Source: an uncultured Solobacterium sp. | GTDB lineage: Bacteria; Bacillota_I; Bacilli_A; Erysipelotrichales; Erysipelotrichaceae | DNA: 8,669 nucleotides | NCBI GenBank assembly: GCA_900552125.1 | Contig: URYK01000075.1 | Span: forward strand, 1-8,669 | Direction of reading: 5' to 3' | In this document: positions 1-5,640 of the stretch, piece after piece | How positions within the stretch are numbered: the stretch's first letter is position 1 | How the letters are laid out: each line of letters opens with the position of its first letter | Notes under the pieces: generated by a model | Database searches by the model: none | What the model was told of the DNA's origin: nothing | Seen by the model: the letters and a program-made list of their open reading frames with translations, nothing else | Position numbers and translations under genes: made by a program

Positions 1-2
1 CA

Positions 3-1088
3 AACCCAGTCCGTAGGGTAGAAATACCCAAAGAAACAAAAGGCGAGTACAGAAAGCTGGGAGTACCTACGGTTGTCGATAGAGTGATTCAACAGGCAAT
101 AGCACAGGAACTCTCGCCAATCTTTGAGGAGCAGTTCTCAGAGAACAGTTTTGGTTTCAGACCGAAAAGAGGGGCACACGATGCCCTAAGACAATGCCAA
201 AAGAACGTAAATGACGGCTATGTATATGTAGTGGATATGGACTTAGAAAAGTTCTTTGATACCGTATGTCAGAGTAAGTTAATCGAGGTGTTGTCACGAA
301 CCATCAAAGACGGCAGAGTGATTTCATTGATACACAAATACCTGAATGCGGGAGTTATAGTAAACGGGAAGTTTGAGCGTACAGAAATCGGGATGCCACA
401 AGGAGGACCATTGAGTCCGTTGCTCAGTAACGTAATGCTAAACGAGATGGACAAGGAACTGGAACGCAGAGGACATAGATTTGTCCGTTATGCAGACGAC
501 TGCATGATATTCTGCAAAAGCAGAAAGAGCGCAGAAAGAACCATGAAGAATATTATACCGTTTATTGAAGGAAAACTTTTTCTAAAGGTAAATAGGAAGA
601 AAACAGAAGTGGCTCACATCAACAAAGTTAAGTACCTCGGCTATACCTTTTATAGATACAGGGGCAAATGCAGACTTAGAGTACATCAAAAGTCGGTAAT
701 CAAGATGAGAAATAAAATCAGAGAGCTTACTGATAGAAATAAAGGCATTAGTAATGCAGAACGAGAAAGGAAATACCAGGAGTATGTGCGAGGATGGGTG
801 GAATACTTTAGACTTGCAGATATGAAAGGACTTCTTGAAACAACGGATAAATGGGCAAGGCGTAGAATCCGGGCGGTCTATTGGAAGCAATGGAAGAAAA
901 TCAAAACAAAATACCGAATGCTGAAAGGATTGGGAATGGAACATTGGAAAGCAAAGGAACTTGCCTGTAGTAGAAAAGGATATTGGAGAATGGCGAAAGT
1001 CCTGAACCAAATCTTTTCTAAGAAAATAATAGCCAAGCTAGGATATACATCCATGCTTGACTACTATCTAACAGTTTGTGAAAACTAA
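3..1088 (+). CDS. ltrA: Group II intron reverse transcriptase/maturase (5' partial)
   Basis: This is the intron-encoded protein that folds the intron RNA for splicing and copies it into DNA at the target. The frame is open from the window edge, so the true start lies upstream; the GTG at 84 is internal. Reverse transcriptase blocks run in order: the KLGVPTVVDRVIQQAI block (about 54-101), NSFGFRPKRGAHDAL, VDMDLEKFFDTV with a catalytic Asp, GMPQGGPLSPLLSNVML, the YADD active site (489-500), and FLKVNRKKTEV with YLGYTFY. The maturase (X) domain follows, with RGWVEYFRLADMKGLL and WARRRIRAVYWKQWKK. The protein ends at LDYYLTVCEN with no Cys/His endonuclease motif, so it probably lacks the En domain. 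No frame disruption is visible in the part seen. Confidence 0.95.
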   Translation, partial: NPVRRVEIPKETKGEYRKLGVPTVVDRVIQQAIAQELSPIFEEQFSENSFGFRPKRGAHDALRQCQKNVNDGYVYVVDMDLEKFFDTVCQSKLIEVLSRTIKDGRVISLIHKYLNAGVIVNGKFERTEIGMPQGGPLSPLLSNVMLNEMDKELERRGHRFVRYADDCMIFCKSRKSAERTMKNIIPFIEGKLFLKVNRKKTEVAHINKVKYLGYTFYRYRGKCRLRVHQKSVIKMRNKIRELTDRNKGISNAERERKYQEYVRGWVEYFRLADMKGLLETTDKWARRRIRAVYWKQWKKIKTKYRMLKGLGMEHWKAKELACSRKGYWRMAKVLNQIFSKKIIAKLGYTSMLDYYLTVCEN

Positions 1089-1091
1089 AGA

Positions 1092-1123
1092 ACCGCCGTG
1101 TACCGAACGGTATGCACGGTGGT
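1092..1123 (+). ncRNA. Group II intron domain V hairpin
   Basis: The lower stem ACCGCCGTG (1092-1100) pairs with CACGGTGGT (1115-1123) with one G-U pair. The upper stem TACC (1101-1104) pairs with GGTA (1109-1112). The loop is GAAC (1105-1108), and the two-base bulge TG (1113-1114) lies on the 3' side. A 9-bp stem, two-base 3' bulge, short upper stem and tetraloop are the signature of the catalytic core hairpin. CGC at 1094-1096 could be the catalytic triad, but I did not confirm the register. Confidence 0.88.
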
Positions 1124-1125
1124 GT

Positions 1126-1167
1126 GAGAGGTCGGCTAATCAATTAATGGTTGGCCTCCTACTCGAT
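1126..1167 (+). ncRNA. Group II intron domain VI and 3' splice site
   Basis: GAGGTCGGCTA (1128-1138) pairs with TGGTTGGCCTC (1148-1158) using several G-U pairs, giving a long hairpin directly after domain V. A1161 is the best candidate for the branch-point adenosine, because it lies about 7 bases from the proposed end at 1167. The branch point and splice site are inferred from the general domain VI layout. Confidence 0.7.
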
Positions 1168-1225
1168 AATGAACCACAGGTAGAGAACAGAAAAAATGCT
1201 AAATAGGATTGGCAAATATAATGTA

Positions 1226-1996
1226 TTATACTAAAAGTTTCTTAGTATAGTAAGACACTATATCGAACAATGATTTTGCACATCCATCTACATGTTTATC
1301 ATAGTAAGACTTGAAACGAGAATCATTAACATATTGTTCCGCTATAGATAAGTGTATTTCAGGTGTAAGAGGAGTAAGCATGAAATTCAGCCATTCTTTA
1401 TGATGACTATATATGTCTTCAGCTAAAAATGAAGGGATTTGTTCGTGCGTCTTAACAAATTTTTCTAAGTTATAAATAATATATTTTTCTAGTGCATTTA
1501 GTGATGTTAACTCGTCAAAACTCATATTAGCAGCAGTTTCACTATACAATTTTAACTGAGATGGTGAATATAAATTCATTAATTCATTTTGGTACTCCAA
1601 AAAGTTATTCACAAGAAACTTTTTTTGTAAACCTACGAAACGCTCAAAATCTTTAAGAACTATTTTTCCTTTTTCATTCTCTATGGTTTTTTCCACATTA
1701 TTAATAATAGAATCAATTTCATTTCTTTGTTGCTTTAAAAGCAATAAATGAGTTTTAAGCATCTGAATCGTATTAAAACTATCAGAATCTAATATTTTAG
1801 ATATTGTAGTTAATTCAAGACCAAATTGGCGCAAAAAAAGAATTTGCTGTAATCGTTTAAGTTCATTTTCTCCATAAACTCGATATCCAGATGAATTAAT
1901 CTTTAAAGGCTTTAATAATCCTATTTCGTCATAATAGCGCAATGTTCTACTACTTATGGAAGCCAATTTTGATAGTTTGTTAATAGTATATTCCAT
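1226..1996 (-). CDS. MerR-family transcriptional regulator with TipAS-like effector domain
   Basis: A 256-residue MerR-type regulator. The start chosen is the ATG at 1994-1996, five codons inside the longest frame, because TGGGAGG (2004-2010) sits 7 bases before it and the product then begins MEYTINKLSKLASISSRTLRYYDEIGLLKP, the standard MerR winged-helix start. Residues 1-70 are the DNA-binding domain (GYRVYGENELKRL wing). Residues about 75-112 form the dimerising coiled coil. From about 130 to the end the protein resembles the TipAS antibiotic-recognition domain of TipAL/Mta-type activators, which bind drugs and bend the promoter to switch on efflux or self-expression. No transporter or other obvious target lies beside it; the IS66 element sits 171 bp upstream and the intron is downstream. 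Drug binding is inferred from the family. Confidence 0.9.
   Translation of the reverse strand: MEYTINKLSKLASISSRTLRYYDEIGLLKPLKINSSGYRVYGENELKRLQQILFLRQFGLELTTISKILDSDSFNTIQMLKTHLLLLKQQRNEIDSIINNVEKTIENEKGKIVLKDFERFVGLQKKFLVNNFLEYQNELMNLYSPSQLKLYSETAANMSFDELTSLNALEKYIIYNLEKFVKTHEQIPSFLAEDIYSHHKEWLNFMLTPLTPEIHLSIAEQYVNDSRFKSYYDKHVDGCAKSLFDIVSYYTKKLLV
1227..1249 (-). repeat. 8-bp inverted repeat at the 3' end of the merR-type gene
   Basis: TATACTAA (1227-1234) and TTAGTATA (1242-1249) are perfect arms around a 7-base loop, overlapping the last codons and stop. The stem is AT-rich and no T-run follows on the minus strand, so it is at best a weak terminator or mRNA end structure. Confidence 0.4.
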
Positions 1997-2015
1997 GATA
2001 TAACCTCCCACCTGT

Positions 2016-2045
2016 AGTATAAGCTATTCTAGGAGAATACGTCAA
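2016..2045 (-). promoter_or_regulatory. MerR-type promoter with operator palindrome in the spacer
   Basis: Read on the minus strand, TTGACG (2040-2045) is a strong -35 and TATACT (2016-2021) a strong -10, separated by 18 bp. Inside the spacer, TATTCT-CCT-AGAATA (2025-2039) is a perfect 6+3+6 palindrome. MerR regulators bind just such dyads between over-spaced promoter boxes and untwist the DNA, so this is most likely the autoregulatory operator of the downstream gene. Family spacers are often 19-20 bp; 18 bp is slightly short. Confidence 0.75.
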
Positions 2046-2166
2046 TAAAGGGATTTAGATTATTTTCCTGAAAAGGTAATTGCTTGGAGTATAAAAAATA
2101 GTTTTAAATGGATCTTGTTGAGGTAGAGTTTTAAATATCCAGTTAAAGAAAAAGAGCGTTTAGAAT
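2046..2166. other. Intergenic gap between the merR-type promoter and the IS66 element
   Basis: No gene can be supported here. One plus-strand frame is open for 25 codons (2049-2123) and again for 13 codons after a TAG at 2124-2126. It would end at a TAA formed across the target duplication in the pre-insertion site. It might be a decayed gene tail, but it is too short to identify. Confidence 0.3.
2159..2166. repeat. Target site duplication, left copy
   Basis: TTTAGAAT lies directly outside the left inverted repeat and matches 4908-4915 exactly. Eight bases is the usual target duplication for IS66 elements. Confidence 0.95.
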
Positions 2167-2186
2167 GTAAGCGCTTAAATTTTGGG
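2167..2186 (+). repeat. IS66 left inverted repeat
   Basis: It begins GTAAGCGCTTAAATTTT and continues GGG. Against the reverse complement of 4888-4907 it differs only at position 18 (G versus A). It contains the palindrome AAGCGCTT. Confidence 0.95.
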
Positions 2187-2236
2187 TAACTATGAATTTA
2201 TCACTTTATCATTCATAATGATAGCAGATAGATTTT

Positions 2237-2275
2237 TACTCCATCACTTTTGATGGGAAGTAGGAATTCACTACT
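2237..2275 (+). promoter_or_regulatory. Leader hairpins upstream of tnpA
   Basis: CCATCA (2241-2246) and TGATGG (2251-2256) form a perfect 6-bp stem with a CTTT loop, and outer bases TACT/AGTA (2237-2240, 2259-2262) can extend it. Alternatively, AGTAG (2259-2263) can pair with CTACT (2271-2275). These lie just before the tnpA ribosome binding site GGAGG (2279-2283). Their role is unknown; they may limit translation from read-through transcripts. Confidence 0.4.
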
Positions 2276-2290
2276 ATTGGAGGTTTCATT

Positions 2291-2707
2291 ATGAGTGATA
2301 AACGTACTCCAGGGCGTTCCCTGGATGAATGGATGGAACTGGTGACAGCATGCAGACAAAGTGGTCTCACGGATGCTGCCTGGTGTCATGAACATGGGAT
2401 TTCTCCCAACTGTTTTTATAATGCTGTCAGCAGGCTGCGTAAAAGTGCTTGCCAGATACCTGATCCATCTCGAAAAGCCAACATTCTTAATCTGACATCC
2501 CATAAACAGGATGTAGTTCAGATTGCTATAGAGCCGGATAAATCTCAGGCGGAATTGATTTCAATGGAACGAAACAATTCCTTGTACCTTGACAATTCAC
2601 ATACGATTGAAATTGAAGCAGACGGATTACGTATCCGTATGAGCAATGATGTACAGCCGGTTCTGCTGAGAACTTTAATGGATGTACTCAAGGAGTCTAT
2701 ATGTTAG
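2291..2707 (+). CDS. tnpA: IS66 accessory protein TnpA
   Basis: A 138-residue protein, the first of three IS66 genes, needed with TnpB and TnpC for efficient transposition but not itself the catalytic enzyme. Residues 11-51 (LDEWMELVTACRQSGLTDAAWCHEHGISPNCFYNAVSRLRK) form a helix-turn-helix typical of IS66 Orf1 and probably bind element DNA. The C-terminal IEIEADGLRIRMSNDVQPVLLRTLMDVLK stretch is also typical of the family. GGAGG at 2279-2283 lies 7 bases before the ATG, supporting the start. Its stop overlaps the tnpB start in ATGTTAG (2701-2707), so the two are translationally coupled. Confidence 0.93.
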   Translation: MSDKRTPGRSLDEWMELVTACRQSGLTDAAWCHEHGISPNCFYNAVSRLRKSACQIPDPSRKANILNLTSHKQDVVQIAIEPDKSQAELISMERNNSLYLDNSHTIEIEADGLRIRMSNDVQPVLLRTLMDVLKESIC

Positions 2708-3039
2708 CGGATATCTCAAATGTCGAAGCAATCTACATCGTCTGTGGCAGAACGGATATGCGCAAGTCGATTGATGGTTTATGTGCCATCATCCAGGATC
2801 AGTTTTCTATGGAGATTGACCATACACTCTATCTTTTTTGCGGTCGCAAATGTGACAGAATCAAAGCAATCTTAAAAGAACCTGATGGGATCGTCATGAT
2901 TTATAAAAGATTGACTGCACAGGGTTCTTATCGATGGCCACGAGACAAATCGGAAGTAAGAAATCTTACTTGGAGAGAGTTTGACTGGCTGATGTCCGGC
3001 ATTGATATCGAGCAGCCAAAAGCAATCAAAACATCATAA
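2701..3039 (+). CDS. tnpB: IS66 accessory protein TnpB
   Basis: A 112-residue protein of the IS66 Orf2/TnpB family, close to the usual length of about 115. The diagnostic N-terminal block YIVCGRTDMRKSIDGLCAII (residues 12-31) and the LYLFCGRKCDRIKAILKEPDGIVMIYKRL block are intact, followed by YRWP. Its biochemical role is not well defined; it is an accessory factor for transposition and unrelated to the RNA-guided TnpB of IS605-type elements. AAGGAG (2690-2695) lies 5 bases before the ATG, and the start overlaps the end of tnpA by 7 bases. It is followed by a 143-bp gap before tnpC, longer than in many IS66 members where the genes nearly abut. Confidence 0.94.
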   Translation: MLADISNVEAIYIVCGRTDMRKSIDGLCAIIQDQFSMEIDHTLYLFCGRKCDRIKAILKEPDGIVMIYKRLTAQGSYRWPRDKSEVRNLTWREFDWLMSGIDIEQPKAIKTS

Positions 3040-3135
3040 AAATCCACCTTGAAATCTGCACATAAAAGCACTGGATTTCCTTGTATTTTCGGCACTTTTC
3101 AGCGAGTTAAGCAATCTGTTTTTCTATGAAAATCC

Positions 3136-3171
3136 CCTGTCTTCTGATATAATAGAAGTATCAAAAACAGG
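3136..3171 (+). promoter_or_regulatory. Internal tnpC promoter overlapping a hairpin that masks the tnpC ribosome binding site
   Basis: TGATATAAT (3145-3153) is an extended -10 element with a perfect TATAAT; the -35 is poor. It lies in the loop of an inverted repeat: CTTCT (3141-3145) pairs with AGAAG (3154-3158), and CCTGT (3136-3140) pairs with ACAGG (3167-3171). The second pairing takes in the start of the ribosome binding site AGGAGGG (3169-3175). A transcript starting near 3160 would lack the left arms, so its binding site would stay free. Confidence 0.55.
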
Positions 3172-3182
3172 AGGGAAAAGTA

Positions 3183-4820
3183 GTGGCAGACAGTTCCAAA
3201 GACCTTCAGCTGCGTGAGCTGAAAGATATGATCACAGATCTTAAAAAAATGATAAAAACACTTCAGGCAACTGTTGATGCTGCCAACAAACGTGAGGAAG
3301 CTCTTATGCAGGAGAGGGACAATCTGAAAGATGAGATCAGCCTTCTGCGCAAAAAGCTTTTTGGCACCTCCAGTGAAAAACACCCCGTTGATTTTCCGGG
3401 ACAATTAAATCTTTTTAACGAAGCAGAACGGGAACAGGATCCTGCAGCTGCGGAAGCAGAAGAACTGGCAGCTACACTTTCTGCAGAAGTGTCTAAAAAA
3501 AGAAAAAACAGAGCAACGGATGCCGAGCGTTTCAAGGGGATTCCGGTAACAAAGAAATATCTTGATCTTCCAGACGAAGATAAAGTTTGCCCTGTCTGTA
3601 ATACACCATTGGTTAAAATCGGTGAAGAGTTTGTCCGCCGTGAGCTGGTCTTTATTCCTGCAAAGCTGAAAGTGGTTGAAATCTATAGCCTTAATTACAG
3701 CTGTCCAGAATGCAGTAAACAGGATATTCCATTTATAAAAAAAGGAAAAGATGGAAATCCGCACATGCTTTATGGCATGGCATCTGCCGGTACGATTGCA
3801 TGGGTCATGTACCAGAAGTTTTGTAACAGTCTTCCATACTGTCGTCAGGAAAAAGACTGGAAGCAGTATGGCGCTTCAATCACACGTGCGACTATGGCGA
3901 ACTGGGTAATCCGCAATTCCGAGGCATTTTTCCGTCCAATATATGAATACTTTCACAGGAAACTTCTGGAAAGGAGCTTTGCAATGGCGGATGAAACGCC
4001 CCTTCAAGTCCTGCATGAGGAAGGTCGCCGTGCCCAGACGAAATCTTACATGTGGCTTTTCCGCAGCGGAGAAGATGGTGGTGTGCCAATCATCCTCTAT
4101 AAGTATTCACCGACCCGTGCCGGAGACAATGCAGTGGAATTCCTTCAGGGATTCAAGGGCTATCTGATGTGCGATGGTTACAGCGGATACAATAAAGTGC
4201 CCGACGCAAAACGGACAGCGTGCTGGGCGCATATCAGGAGATACCTGACGGATGCAATTCCGAAAGGGAAACAGCTTGATTATACCCAACCTTCCGTGCA
4301 AGGCATGATGTATATCAATCAGCTCTTCCATCTGGAAGATGTCATTAAGGCAAAGTGCTCATCCTTCGATGCTATCAAAAAGGCTCGTCTTGAAAAAGAA
4401 CAGCCGATAGTAGAAGGCTTTTTGTCGTGGCTTGATAAACAAACTCCGGTTCGAGGATCCAGAATGGACAAGGCAGTGACATATATCCAAAATCAACGTG
4501 CCTACCTTACAACCTATCTGGAAGATGGGAGATGCAGCTTTTCGAATAATCTCAGTGAAAATGCAATCCGTCCATTTACTGTTGGCCGGAAAAATTGGCT
4601 GTTTTGTGATACACCAAACGGAGCCCAGGCCAGTGCTATCGTATATACAATGGTAGAGATGGCAAAAGCAAATGGAGTAAACGTCTATCACTATCTAACC
4701 TATCTTCTTGAAAAAATGCCAAATGATAGTATGAGTGACGAGGAATTGGAACTTCTTGCACCATGGAATGAGGCTGTAAAAACTGAGATTGAACGCCGGG
4801 CTGCAAGCTCAAATCAATAA
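3183..4820 (+). CDS. tnpC: IS66-family DDE transposase TnpC
   Basis: A full-length 545-residue transposase that cuts and joins the element ends. Residues about 5-60 form a coiled coil ending in RKKLFGTSSEK, the usual IS66 oligomerisation region. C136/C139 and C174/C177 form a zinc-binding pair (CPVC, CPEC). The catalytic core shows FAMADETPLQVL (D270), YLMCDGYSGYN (D331) and SFSNNLSENAIRPF (E459), the DDE triad, with CWAHIRR at 347-353. The AIVYTMVEMAKANGVNVYHYLTYLLEKMP end is the IS66 C-terminal element. The start is a GTG, with AGGAGGG (3169-3175) 7 bases ahead. No frameshift or missing catalytic residue is seen, so it should be active. A 143-bp gap separates it from tnpB, and it may have its own promoter. 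Confidence 0.97.
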   Translation: MADSSKDLQLRELKDMITDLKKMIKTLQATVDAANKREEALMQERDNLKDEISLLRKKLFGTSSEKHPVDFPGQLNLFNEAEREQDPAAAEAEELAATLSAEVSKKRKNRATDAERFKGIPVTKKYLDLPDEDKVCPVCNTPLVKIGEEFVRRELVFIPAKLKVVEIYSLNYSCPECSKQDIPFIKKGKDGNPHMLYGMASAGTIAWVMYQKFCNSLPYCRQEKDWKQYGASITRATMANWVIRNSEAFFRPIYEYFHRKLLERSFAMADETPLQVLHEEGRRAQTKSYMWLFRSGEDGGVPIILYKYSPTRAGDNAVEFLQGFKGYLMCDGYSGYNKVPDAKRTACWAHIRRYLTDAIPKGKQLDYTQPSVQGMMYINQLFHLEDVIKAKCSSFDAIKKARLEKEQPIVEGFLSWLDKQTPVRGSRMDKAVTYIQNQRAYLTTYLEDGRCSFSNNLSENAIRPFTVGRKNWLFCDTPNGAQASAIVYTMVEMAKANGVNVYHYLTYLLEKMPNDSMSDEELELLAPWNEAVKTEIERRAASSNQ

Positions 4821-4847
4821 CTAATCATATGTGAATTGTCAAAGTAC

Positions 4848-4879
4848 TCCGGTTACTGAAAAGTAGCCGGATATTTTTC
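4848..4879 (+). terminator. Rho-independent terminator of the IS66 operon
   Basis: TCCGGTTACT (4848-4857) pairs with AGTAGCCGGA (4862-4871) with one G-U pair, around a GAAA loop, followed by TATTTTTC. It lies 27 bases after the tnpC stop and inside the right inverted repeat, so it would insulate the flanking DNA from element transcription. Confidence 0.9.
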
Positions 4880-4887
4880 TACCAACG

Positions 4888-4907
4888 CCTAAAATTTAAG
4901 CGCTTAC
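4888..4907 (-). repeat. IS66 right inverted repeat
   Basis: On the minus strand it reads GTAAGCGCTTAAATTTT then AGG, matching the left repeat at 19 of 20 positions. The element ends at 4907. Confidence 0.95.
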
Positions 4908-4915
4908 TTTAGAAT
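4908..4915. repeat. Target site duplication, right copy
   Basis: TTTAGAAT lies directly outside the right inverted repeat and is identical to 2159-2166. Confidence 0.95.
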
Positions 4916-5284
4916 AATTTTTTGATTTTGATGATCAATCTTTATAAACGTAACTGATCAAGAGCTAGATGACTTTTTTATAATATACTAAAAAGTTATG
5001 TGGTTCTATAATCTGAATATATAACAGTAAAAATTGCATGTAAAAGAATATTTTCATCATGTAATAAAATACATTGTATAAATGTATTATAATAATCATA
5101 AACTGTGTTTTAATACACAGAAAAAAAGAGAAAAATAGATTAAAATATCAATGAGTATGTATGTCTGTGTCATTATATATAATTAATAAAAATTTATACA
5201 TAAAATATGAATATTAAGATATTCCGAATATGAATAATATATGCAAAAGAATAGTATACAATAATTCAAAAGGAGTATTTTATT
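4916..5284 (+). other. AT-rich non-coding control region upstream of the agr-like operon
   Basis: About 370 bp without a credible gene; all open frames are under about 16 codons and lack ribosome binding sites. It holds several perfect dyads: AATACAT/ATGTATT (5068-5088), with a TATAAT box at 5088-5093, CTGTGT/ACACAG (5103-5120), and the GAATAT/ATATTC cluster at 5209-5231. Another TATAAT lies at 4979-4984. None of the -10-like boxes has a good -35, as expected for activator-dependent promoters, though base composition alone produces many TATAAT matches. Confidence 0.5.
5204..5262 (+). promoter_or_regulatory. Candidate operator and promoter of the agr-like operon
   Basis: GAATAT (5209-5214), ATATTC (5219-5224) and GAATAT (5226-5231) give two overlapping perfect dyads with 4- and 1-base spacers. 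The ten-base word AATATGAATA occurs twice (5204-5213, 5227-5236). A TACAAT -10-like box lies at 5257-5262 with no clear -35, so the dyads sit where an activator would bind. The ribosome binding site AGGAG follows at 5271-5275. This is inferred from pattern only. Confidence 0.4.
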
Positions 5285-5635
5285 ATGCAGACTAGAATAA
5301 AAGAATTGCGTACAAAGAGATTAATAAGACAGAGCGTGTTAGCAAGAAATGTAGGAACAACTCAACAGACAATTAGTAGAATAGAAAATGAACTATATAT
5401 GCCGCCAGTCGATTTACTAATTAGAATAGCAGAATATTTTAATGTTTCTGTTGATTATTTGTTATGCCTAACAGAAATTAAAAGAACTTGGGAAGGAGAA
5501 TATAATTTCAATAGAATTGCTGATGAATGTTATGATATTATTTCTCTTTATAATCAATTGAATATGATAGACCGAAAAACTGCATTATTCATACTGAAAA
5601 GACTAAGAGATGCCGAAGATGAAGTAGAAAGGTGA
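5285..5635 (+). CDS. XRE-family (Cro/CI-type) transcriptional regulator
   Basis: A 116-residue DNA-binding protein. Residues 4-60 form the helix-turn-helix: IKELRTKRLIRQSVLARNVGTTQQTISRIENELYMPP, then the conserved LLIRIAEYFNVSVDYLL end. Residues 65-116 are a short helical tail without a recognisable ligand domain. AGGAG (5271-5275) lies 9 bases before the ATG. It is the first gene of the agr-like operon: its TGA (5633-5635) overlaps the ribosome binding site of the next gene, leaving no room for a promoter between them. It may repress or tune the operon through the dyads just upstream. No target is proven and its ligand, if any, is unknown. XRE genes are not part of the classical staphylococcal agr locus. 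Confidence 0.9.
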   Translation: MQTRIKELRTKRLIRQSVLARNVGTTQQTISRIENELYMPPVDLLIRIAEYFNVSVDYLLCLTEIKRTWEGEYNFNRIADECYDIISLYNQLNMIDRKTALFILKRLRDAEDEVER

Positions 5636-5640
5636 TTCAA

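Larger units (their letters stand above)
1..1167 (+). mobile_element. Group II intron, 3' portion (5' end outside window)
   Basis: The window opens inside the intron-encoded protein. After its stop codon comes the structured intron 3' end: domain V at 1092-1123, domain VI at about 1126-1164, and a likely 3' boundary at the AT of 1166-1167. Group II introns are retroelements that splice as RNA and reinsert by target-primed reverse transcription. Domains I-III and the 5' exon junction lie outside the window, so neither the insertion site nor the intron class can be fixed. The encoded protein has no visible C-terminal HNH endonuclease, a pattern found in several bacterial classes including IIC. 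The boundary is inferred from the usual AY intron ending. Confidence 0.85.
2167..4907 (+). mobile_element. Complete IS66-family insertion sequence (2741 bp)
   Basis: The element is defined to the base. Its ends start GTAAGCG, as is common in IS66, the terminal repeats match at 19 of 20 positions, and both sides carry the 8-bp duplication TTTAGAAT. It encodes TnpA, TnpB and the DDE transposase TnpC, all uninterrupted, followed by a terminator just before the right end. The intact genes, exact duplication and near-identical ends suggest a recent and potentially active copy. Its base composition is visibly richer in G and C than the agr-like locus to its right, consistent with arrival from elsewhere. 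Confidence 0.97.

Noticed and set aside
582..1010. Long minus-strand open frame opposite the intron reverse transcriptase
   Set aside because: It is a shadow of the conserved reverse transcriptase frame, with no binding site or recognisable domain.
3263..3764. Minus-strand frames opposite tnpC (and others at 4107-4331 and 4359-4691)
   Set aside because: tnpC is a complete, motif-bearing transposase on the plus strand; the antisense frames show no family features and no ribosome binding sites.
5103..5120. CTGTGT/ACACAG hairpin as a transcription terminator
   Set aside because: The stem is only 6 bp and is followed by A residues, not T, on the plus strand, with no clear T-run on the minus strand; it is better listed only as a dyad in the control region.
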